Assembly (NCBI GenBank): GCA_001275005.1
Contig: JWZX01002138.1
Location: forward strand, 1-21,285
From: Chrysochromulina tobinii
Taxonomy: Eukaryota; Haptophyta; Prymnesiales; Chrysochromulinaceae
DNA: 21,285 nucleotides
Direction of reading: 5' to 3'
The notes under the pieces were generated by a model. It did no database searches. It had not been told where the DNA came from and saw only the letters and a program-made list of their open reading frames with translations. The position numbers and the translations under genes were made by a program. Shown piece by piece: positions 15,568 to 21,285 of this stretch (its first letter is position 1; each line of letters begins with the position of its first letter).

Positions 15568-16108
15568 CCACAGTGGTTTGCGCATGTGTGCGGTTGTGGG
15601 GTTCCGCGGGGTTGCCCCGCTACCTGATTGTTGAAACCCTCCCCGCGGCCGACGCCGCGCGAGAAGAGGGGTGCGCGGCGCGCGGAGCACGCGGTAAAAA
15701 CGGCGCACACGGACAAGCTCGCGCGTCGCGGGGCTGGCGCTCCGGTCGGCGACGTGTTGCACGGCGCTCGTTTCATTGTCGGAGACGGTCGCGCGCGTGT
15801 CGCTACGTCGATACTCGACAGTCGAGTTTTAAGCCCGGAGTTACCCACACGCTGCAATGTATTACACTCGTTGTCTCTACGTCGTACAGCCCAAAATCGA
15901 CTCCGTCCGGAGCTCGCCCGCTCTGACGCGTAAACCGTAATGCTCTCTATCGTCTCTCAAGACTCCGCACTTCCACTTCCCACTTGTGCCCGTTGCATTC
16001 GGATTCGCGCGCCGTTGGATGATCGTCGCCGTGCATCTGCGCTATCTCCATGGCCATGCTCGCTGCCTCGCTCTTGTTACTCAGCGGCGCTCAGCCAGCC
16101 ACAAATTG
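15568..16108. other. Intergenic stretch without a supported gene
   Basis: This separates two genes that end toward each other. An open frame at 15628-15933 has some protein-like composition (GAPVGDVLHGARFIVGDG) but no known motif and no clear ATG context, so it is not called. A short Arg-rich frame on the opposite side is a shadow. Confidence 0.4.
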
Positions 16109-16972
16109 TCACGCGATGCAGTGGAACTTGCGCTTGGGTCCGGGGTACCACGGGCGCGCCGGTCGCAGCGGTGAGACGTGCCGCGAAGGCGGTCGAGCCC
16201 CGAGTGTCGCCGCTGCAGTTACCGCTGCAGTGCCTCCGCGCGCCAAAGGTCGGAGATCCTCGTCGTCCTCCTTGTCGTCCTCCTCACGCGCTGCCTCTTC
16301 TTCGCCCTCGCTGGTGAGGCCCTTAATGAGGCTCTCGTGCTCTTGTTGCGCTCCATGCTTCACAATTCGCTCGGAGCCTCCTTCGTTATGTGGTCCATTG
16401 CCGAGCTTAGCCTCGCCTGGTGGCTTCGCGCCATCTTCCACATCCTTTGTATGCGGAGCCTCACCGGGCTGGTTCGTGGCTGTACAGGAAGACCCGCGCG
16501 TGAATTTACCATCTAGGCCGCGCATAGAGCCATTGCGATCGCTACAAGTATGGGCGCGGTGGGCGCCGCGTGCGCAAGCAGCGCATTCTGAAGGGCTTTC
16601 GTTGAACGCTCTCGTCTTTGCCTGGGACCCGGCGCTGATCTCGCGGTTGATGTGGCTGCAAGTGGCCCGACCGTCATTGTGACCTTTGCCGGTGCCATTT
16701 GTAAACGCTGCACCCATGTGTGCCGCAGAAGAGCTCCCGCGTTGGGTTGCGTCAGTGTGAATGCTCTTCTCCCTCGGGCGGTACTTGGGCAGGCTACTCG
16801 GCACACCGTGTGCACGTGCCGACCCACAGAGACTCAGATGACCATCGCGATATCGATCGGGGCCTTCGCAGTACTCGATGTGTGCCATATTCATCCGACC
16901 ACAGCACGAGCAGTACCATTTGTTACGCAACGACATGGGCCGTTTGCCTCCCGGGCCGGCTTTGTTATCCAT
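16109..16972 (-). CDS. Possible zinc-binding protein, function unknown
   Basis: The frame gives 287 aa from the ATG at 16972. Near the N-terminus, WYCSCCGRMNMAHIEYC (19-35) resembles a RanBP2-type zinc ribbon, W-x-C-x2-C-x3-N-x6-C, though the fourth Cys is not in place; the next is C49. At 130-143, CAACARGAHRAHTC fits C-x2-C-x4-H-x4-C, the spacing of a CCHC zinc knuckle. The C-terminal half has a Glu/Asp-rich run (EGEEEAAREEDDKEDDEDL, about 224-242) and then a basic tail. RNA or DNA binding is possible. CCHC knuckles also occur in retroelement Gag proteins, so an element relic cannot be excluded. The opposite strand has an overlapping hydrophobic frame, which is what the reverse of an acidic/basic sequence is expected to give. 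Whether it is expressed is unclear. Confidence 0.45.
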   Translation of the reverse strand: MDNKAGPGGKRPMSLRNKWYCSCCGRMNMAHIEYCEGPDRYRDGHLSLCGSARAHGVPSSLPKYRPREKSIHTDATQRGSSSAAHMGAAFTNGTGKGHNDGRATCSHINREISAGSQAKTRAFNESPSECAACARGAHRAHTCSDRNGSMRGLDGKFTRGSSCTATNQPGEAPHTKDVEDGAKPPGEAKLGNGPHNEGGSERIVKHGAQQEHESLIKGLTSEGEEEAAREEDDKEDDEDLRPLARGGTAAVTAAATLGARPPSRHVSPLRPARPWYPGPKRKFHCIA

Positions 16973-17386
16973 TGTCCGCCGCTCAGCCCGAGTGCGCGCT
17001 TTTGCTGATGGCGGGCGGGCGTCAGAAAACTCGCAAGGAAACTAAAGTCGGAAAGAGTTGTGTTGTGCATGCTTGCAGAGGTCGAAGATACATTAAGATA
17101 CATGACACCCAAGTGAGAACACAGAGAAACAGAGCTCACATTGATGACGAATTCCCTTTCAGTGGAAGCAACTTCCCGCAAACTTCTCCGATTAAGGACA
17201 AACACCTCCGTCCATGGTGATACCGGTAGTGACTCCTGTGCATGGGCGCGCGCGTTGTGTTGAACAGCAGCAGACCGGCGCGTTGTGTTGAGCTGCAGCC
17301 GCCGCAGTGGGGGCCCCCAGCAGGATTCCTGGCACCCGAGCATCGCACTCTCTGACTCTCGTTGCACACGACACGCACAAAACGCG
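16973..17386. other. Divergent intergenic region
   Basis: This is the presumed promoter side of the possible zinc-binding gene (-) and the polytopic membrane protein gene (+). A direct repeat GCGCGTTGTGTTGA occurs twice, about 27 bp apart, between 17251 and 17293. Nothing else is recognised. Confidence 0.45.
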
Positions 17387-18115
17387 ATGATCATTCCAGT
17401 CGTCTTGGTTTCCACGCTATCCTTCTCGCTACCAGTGCGCCATGTGGCTTTCTGGAAACCAACCGTGACGCCTCGGCTCGCGGCCGACGCCCAGATGGCG
17501 CTGCCGTTGACAGAGGCCGCTGCTTGCATCTTTGCGGCCTCTGGCGCGCTGTCGTGGGTTTCGCCCGAGACAAAAATGTCAGGTTTGAAGCAGTATGATG
17601 ACGCAGCGTCAAAGATCGTGCGAGCTGTGGGTGCATGGCAGCTCGCTCTTGCCGCTGTTCTTCTCACGGGTCCTTATGGTGCCACCGTGGCTGCCGGCCG
17701 AGGTATGTACATCGCTGCTCTCACGCAGCTGTCGGTCTTGCCAGTGTGGGACAGTATTGGGCGCGAGAAGGGCTCGCAAGTGGGTGCGATTCTCCTCTTC
17801 ACCATACTTGGACGGCTGACGCTCGGCGGCCACGTGAGTCCAATCGTGTCCGCCGCCGTGTATGTGCTGACCGGCACACTGATTTACTTCACTCCCAAGG
17901 CGACTGCTGAGCTATACCAGCTCAACACGCCGCTCTCCGAGCTTGCATACTCGATGATGAGCCTGTACGGCGGGGTTATCGCCACGACTGGCATCTACCT
18001 CGCGGGCCTCGCGTGCGGTCTTGCACAGCCGCGATGCCTTGCCGCTGCTTTTGCAACGAATGCTTTCTTCTCACTCAAACTGGCAGCGACCGAGGCTGGC
18101 AAGGCTGGCAAGTAG
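17387..18115 (+). CDS. Polytopic membrane protein, unknown
   Basis: The 242-aa protein starts at the ATG at 17387. Residues 1-15 are hydrophobic (MIIPVVLVSTLSFSLP) and are followed by a basic, acid-free segment to about 35 (FWKPTVTPRLAADAQM). That fits the signal-plus-transit layout of proteins entering plastids of secondary origin. Four or five further hydrophobic segments lie at about 78-97, 103-120, 131-147, 152-170 and 193-222. Conserved-looking polar patches, such as VSPETKMSGLKQYDDAAS (58-75) and YFTPKATAELYQ, sit between them. I see no enzyme or transporter signature. The frame is open 34 codons upstream, but from a non-ATG codon. Location in a plastid membrane is inference. Confidence 0.7.
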   Translation: MIIPVVLVSTLSFSLPVRHVAFWKPTVTPRLAADAQMALPLTEAAACIFAASGALSWVSPETKMSGLKQYDDAASKIVRAVGAWQLALAAVLLTGPYGATVAAGRGMYIAALTQLSVLPVWDSIGREKGSQVGAILLFTILGRLTLGGHVSPIVSAAVYVLTGTLIYFTPKATAELYQLNTPLSELAYSMMSLYGGVIATTGIYLAGLACGLAQPRCLAAAFATNAFFSLKLAATEAGKAGK

Positions 18116-18623
18116 TCCTCACCGCAGCGCACACTCGAGGAGCCAACACGCCAAGGGGCGTCGACTGGGTCACGTCACGTCACCGGGAGGTGCCAGTGAG
18201 CAGTGTCGCATTAATCGTCGTTTTGGAGCCACAGGGGGTCTCACACGAGTTACACCACCTGTTACGGTCTCTTTCTTACGGTACGGGGATATCGGCTATC
18301 GCGGTACGGCCGTACGCACATAAGTACGCACCATAGTTACTGAGCACACTTAGAGCACACGCCACGGACCAGCATCGACTCTTATAAAACCCGGGAACGC
18401 ACACACCGGTCACCGCAAGGACACGCAGGACACGCGACACGATTGACGATATTTGGCCTTAGATATTTGGCCTTTTGAACCCTTTTCGTGCACTCTTGCA
18501 CCCCCCCGGTGGGCACGTGGTCATTCTGTAAACCTGCTATAGGCCTAGATGTCTGATGACTGATGTGCCTTAAACACCAAGATAGAAGATACCAGCTCGT
18601 CCGTCACCGCATGCCACACTGAG
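18116..18623. other. Intergenic stretch with a 14-nt doublet
   Basis: Between convergent gene ends. GATATTTGGCCTT occurs twice, at 18448-18460 and 18462-18474. A 12-bp palindrome GTACGGCCGTAC lies near 18304. No coding region is supported. Confidence 0.55.
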
Positions 18624-19373
18624 TCATACACGTATTGCGACGAGACTGTTGGGGTTGCAAGAGGCAGACAGCCGACCGCCGGCGGCCACGTCGAACCCAC
18701 CCCGTGCTTTCAGCGCTTGTGGCGAGTACGACTGCCGGGAGATGCTCGTCCGTAAGCGCTGTTCAGGATTGGAGTTGCCTTCGAAGTGGACGCCATGCGA
18801 CCAGAGGTGCTGAGGCCACGCAAAATGGCATGGGCTGCCATCATGGTCGAGGCCATCGCATCGCTCCCCTCTGCTGCTGCCCAGCGTCAGGAACCAATTT
18901 GTGGGAGAGCTGAGCCTGAAGCGCTCATGTTCTAACACGGTTCTGGGTGGTGGCACGGGATCTTCGTGTCCTACATGGTGTCCGAACACGATGCTGCCCA
19001 CAGTCGACCGTGGCGGGTTGAACGCACGGCGGCAGGAGACCTGCCCCGACGGCTCTTGATCTTGTCCAAATACGACGCTGCTCACAGTCGACTGCGGTGG
19101 GTTTGGTAGGAATCGTGGATTGTGCTCCCGGTGAATCCACGGGGGCTGTGGCACGGGGTGATGTTGCTGGAGGTGCTGCTGGCGCCGCTCGGCACTTTGT
19201 GGCTGCTGCTGCTGCTGCCGCGAGAAGGGTCCGTGCACAATGGTCTGATCCCATGCAACGCGTGCGCCTGTTGTGAGGGACCGACTGTACGTGAGCGCAT
19301 TCGAGGAGTCTCGAGTTCGGCACGAAGCCGATAGCGGTGAGGGTTTGCCGGCGGGTGCGTGACACCACGACAT
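18624..19373 (-). CDS. Gln- and Pro-rich unknown protein
   Basis: I do not recognise it. From the ATG at 19373 there are 249 codons; the frame is open further upstream to a GTG at 19484 without another ATG. It has a poly-Gln stretch (about 53-58) and further Gln/His/Pro-rich sequence to about 80. A repeated motif, NPPQSTVSSVVFG and NPPRSTVGSIVFG, lies at 91-103 and 119-131. That P-x-x-S...VFG pattern faintly recalls the short repeats of Jupiter/HN1-type microtubule-associated proteins, but this is only suggestive. The remainder is Ser/Arg-rich and probably disordered. It runs divergently from the DHHC gene. Coding status is uncertain; codon-level duplication of the motif is mild support. Confidence 0.45.
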   Translation of the reverse strand: MSWCHAPAGKPSPLSASCRTRDSSNALTYSRSLTTGARVAWDQTIVHGPFSRQQQQQPQSAERRQQHLQQHHPVPQPPWIHREHNPRFLPNPPQSTVSSVVFGQDQEPSGQVSCRRAFNPPRSTVGSIVFGHHVGHEDPVPPPRTVLEHERFRLSSPTNWFLTLGSSRGERCDGLDHDGSPCHFAWPQHLWSHGVHFEGNSNPEQRLRTSISRQSYSPQALKARGGFDVAAGGRLSASCNPNSLVAIRV

Positions 19374-19782
19374 CCCGCGCTGCGTGCCTGCGTGTGGTCG
19401 TGTGGCTGGAGACAAATCTTGAGACAGATCAACAGGAGGGGGAAGAAGGCGCTTTGCGAAAAAACTTGTGTCGAACCGTTTCACGTGAATGCATGCGAAT
19501 TACTCTAATTTAGTCCACGGGGCTGGCTAGTAGCTAGTTAGACGAGCGCACGATGGAGACAACGAGTTGCATGTTTAGCGGTAATACGAACTTTAGACCC
19601 TTGGCGTAATGGGCCCGGCTCCCCCCGGTGTCTTTTTACCGGTAAAAAGACACCGGGGGGAGCCGGGACACACACGGGACACACGGGACACGCGGACGCA
19701 CAAAGGCACACAGACCAATCTCACAACCAACCAAACCCACCAACAACAAACACCCCGACGTCTTTTTACCGGTACCCTGGTG
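19374..19782. promoter_or_regulatory. Divergent region upstream of the DHHC gene
   Basis: The region contains the 54-bp palindrome at 19614-19667, a string of GGGACACACGGGACAC-type repeats at 19664-19697, and a final module CCCCGACGTCTTTTTACCGG ending at 19776, next to the start codon. The A/C-rich stretch 19700-19752 is similar, in reverse orientation, to the region upstream of the GT14 gene. Confidence 0.6.
19614..19667. repeat. Perfect 54-bp palindrome
   Basis: Two 27-bp arms meet with no spacer at the central ACCGGT (19638-19643). Each arm is a copy of the module CCCGGCTCCCCCCGGTGTCT followed by TTTTACC. I checked every base pair from the centre outward. The symmetry ends at 19613/19668. 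It could extrude a cruciform or form a long hairpin in RNA. Confidence 0.95.
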
Positions 19783-20712
19783 ATGCGAGGAGTGACCATG
19801 ATTCAGGAGGTGGATCTGACCCCAGAGCGCGTGAGCGAGGCCGAGCGGCTCGTCGACGTTGAGGGCGCCGATGTGAGCGCGTCATCGCTGCCGCCAATGC
19901 CCGAGCCCGACGATCGGGTCTTCTGGCAGGCGGCCGGCGGTGTCGTCATTGTCGGTGGAACGATTGCCGGAATCGTCGCTGCGGTGCACATCTTTTCGTG
20001 GCTTCTCGGGGGCGAGCCGGCGTGGTTCTGGTGGATGGTTCATGGAATTATCCACACACTCGCGGCGATGGCGATTGTGGCGCACGCGGGGCTCCTCTAC
20101 GTTGACCCGGGCGTCGTGCCGCGGACGCCGTTCACGACCGAGCCTGTGCCACCCGGCGTGGCAGAGCGACTGCGCTCGGGCGAGCCGCTCGATGGGCTCG
20201 ATAACCAGAAACTCGAGAGCGACCCGGACGCCTCGTACTGCGTGCGCTGCTGCGTGTGGCGCCGGCCGCAGCATCATCGGTACTATTGTGGCAACTTCGT
20301 GGGCGCCTTGTTTCCTGACTGCGACCGCGCTGCCGCCCAGGCCTGCAAGGTGTTAACACTGGGCGAGAAAAGCGCCGCACACCACTGCCGGCAATGCGGC
20401 CGTTGCGTCGTCGAGTTCGACCATCACTGCGGCGTCCTCGGCCGCTGCATCGCGGGCTCCGGCTGCTGGTCGGGCAACATGCGCTTCTTCCTCTTACTCC
20501 TGCTGTGTGGCCAGTTCGCGGCCGCCACTTGCCTCGTTGCCTTCCTGTACACCATGTACGCCTACTTTGGCTGGCAGGGCATGCGCTGGCTCGGCGTCGG
20601 CTTTGCGTGCTACCTGTGCGTGGGCGTCTGCGTGATGGCTGCCATGGTACGCAATCAACGGCGGGGCAGGGGGGCGATGCAGATGCAGCTTGCGTCCGCG
20701 CAATCCGGGTGA
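19783..20712 (+). CDS. DHHC palmitoyltransferase, ZDHHC24-like
   Basis: The 309-aa protein would transfer palmitate to cysteines of target proteins at an internal membrane. It has four membrane segments at about 52-75, 82-107, 235-257 and 270-290, with the Cys-rich domain between the second and third, as usual. The domain ends HHCRQCGRCVVEFDHHCGVLG, with the catalytic Cys216, then RCIAGSGCWSGNMRFF. GVLGRC instead of PW-NNC is a variant I associate with the ZDHHC24 type. The first Cys pair (YCVRCCVWRRP, 152-162) is separated from HHCRQC by about 37 residues, including three more Cys, whereas the usual spacing is only a few. This is either an insertion or an unrecognised short intron. The start could also be the ATG at 19798, which has A at -3. 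Its 5' side carries the repeat module shared with the GT14 gene. Confidence 0.9.
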   Translation: MRGVTMIQEVDLTPERVSEAERLVDVEGADVSASSLPPMPEPDDRVFWQAAGGVVIVGGTIAGIVAAVHIFSWLLGGEPAWFWWMVHGIIHTLAAMAIVAHAGLLYVDPGVVPRTPFTTEPVPPGVAERLRSGEPLDGLDNQKLESDPDASYCVRCCVWRRPQHHRYYCGNFVGALFPDCDRAAAQACKVLTLGEKSAAHHCRQCGRCVVEFDHHCGVLGRCIAGSGCWSGNMRFFLLLLLCGQFAAATCLVAFLYTMYAYFGWQGMRWLGVGFACYLCVGVCVMAAMVRNQRRGRGAMQMQLASAQSG

Positions 20713-20819
20713 CGCCGACTTTGGCAGGGTGGACGCTTGTTCTTATGATGACCTTCTTGTCGTGTACTAGATTTCGGTAAGACAACTTGGGTGTTCCGTA
20801 ATCTAAATGTGGTCCTGCT

Positions 20820-21125
20820 TGGCAACCGGAAAAAACCAGGGATGGGCCAGGTTTTCCCGGTTTGAACCAGGAAAAGTGGTCTGAACCAGGTGGGACTGGT
20901 TTTTTCAGCAGTTTGAAAATACCAGTTTTTCCTGGTCTGAACCACTTTATCTGGTCTGGACCACAAAAGAGTGGTCCGGACCGGAAATTTCTGGTCTGGA
21001 CCACTCTTTTCTGGTTCAAACCACTGGCGCGGAACGTTCCAGAAAACAGTGGAATGAACCACGGTTCCAGGTTCAAATCGGAGAGCGTGGTTCGAACCAG
21101 GAATAGTGGTCTCAACCAGATCTCC
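20820..21125. repeat. Array of near-palindromic 12-mers at 19-20-bp period
   Basis: Units approximating TGGTYYRRACCA begin at 20858, 20877, 20933, 20952, 20972, 20992, 21012, 21088 and 21107, with degenerate units filling the gaps near 20897, 20915, 21030, 21050 and 21069. Spacing is nearly always 18-20 bp, close to two helical turns. Individual units include TGGTCTGAACCA, TGGTCTGGACCA and TGGTTCGAACCA. A/T-rich linkers (AAAAGTGG, CTTTTCTGG) join them. Open frames cross the region on both strands but are by-products of the repeat. Confidence 0.85.
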
Positions 21126-21285
21126 AATGGGTAGGTACCACTTGTCGAGGACCGACAGGGGGGCGCGTTCTGGAAGAGGTATTCAAGTTGCCCCTTTGCC
21201 CGCCGCAGGCGCGAAAATTTGGGCACTATTTACTGCAAATAACAGCAGTTTACACTGTAAGGATGCCTGACCATAACCAGACCAT
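21126..21285. other. Trailing stretch, nothing called
   Basis: There is no gene. A short hairpin-capable ACTGC...GCAGT lies at about 21232-21249. The window ends here, so the repeat array's right border is just inside the window but downstream genes are not visible. Confidence 0.4.

Noticed and set aside
16178-16516. Hydrophobic plus-strand frame resembling a membrane protein
   Set aside because: It is antisense to the acidic and Ser/Gly-rich part of the possible zinc-binding gene, and antisense of such codons gives Leu/Val/Phe runs; no other support.
16891-17667. 258-codon minus-strand frame
   Set aside because: It overlaps the start and first third of the polytopic membrane protein on the other strand and shows no domain or biased composition of its own.
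20132-21226. 364-codon minus-strand frame
   Set aside because: It runs antisense through the DHHC domain and then the 19-20-bp palindrome array; its sequence shows Arg-rich shadow composition and repeat translation.

Overview
The window looks like nuclear DNA of a GC-rich unicellular alga. Genes sit on both strands with short divergent and convergent spacers. GT-AG introns of 67-156 bp can be read directly. The protein families are eukaryotic: U-box, WWE, UBA, DHHC and GT14. Two small proteins look membrane-bound and possibly plastid-targeted. A haptophyte-like or related alga is my best guess, but no gene here fixes the lineage. Apart from the introns noted, gene models are taken as uninterrupted reading frames, so unseen 5' exons are possible.

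Layout. 1-1101 has no gene but carries arrays of a 7-nt unit (GATACAT/GATACGT) with a 27-bp inverted repeat. 1102-2721 (-) codes for an unrecognised protein ending in a Glu-Glu-Gly tract. 3148-4580 (-) is an integrase-type DDE transposase gene, apparently intact once three phase-0 introns are removed. 4581-7144 is a repeat-rich gap. It holds a 26-nt inverted pair bracketing about 1.5 kb, a 22-nt tandem array, a broken fragment that resembles the nucleotide-binding domain of a metal-transporting P-type ATPase, and an old ~360-bp direct duplication.

7145-14581 is a compact gene block: a WWE-WWE-U-box protein (-), a GT14 glycosyltransferase with one intron and an unusual C-terminal extension (+), a VPPG-WWE-UBA-UBA protein (-), and an SGNH/GDSL esterase (+) that diverges from it across 140 bp. 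15061-18115 carries a small one-helix membrane protein with a UVR-like helix, a possible zinc-binding protein (-), and a polytopic membrane protein. 18624-19373 (-) is a Gln-rich unknown. 19783-20712 (+) is a DHHC palmitoyltransferase. The window ends with an array of ~12-bp near-palindromes repeating every 19-20 bp.

Themes. Two separate genes carry WWE domains joined to ubiquitin-system modules (a U-box in one, two UBA domains in the other), which suggests ADP-ribose-linked ubiquitin signalling. The GT14 and DHHC genes share a repeat module next to their starts. At the DHHC gene it forms a perfect 54-bp palindrome. The best candidates for something undescribed are this shared module, the 19-20-bp palindrome array, the two WWE architectures and the intron-containing transposase.
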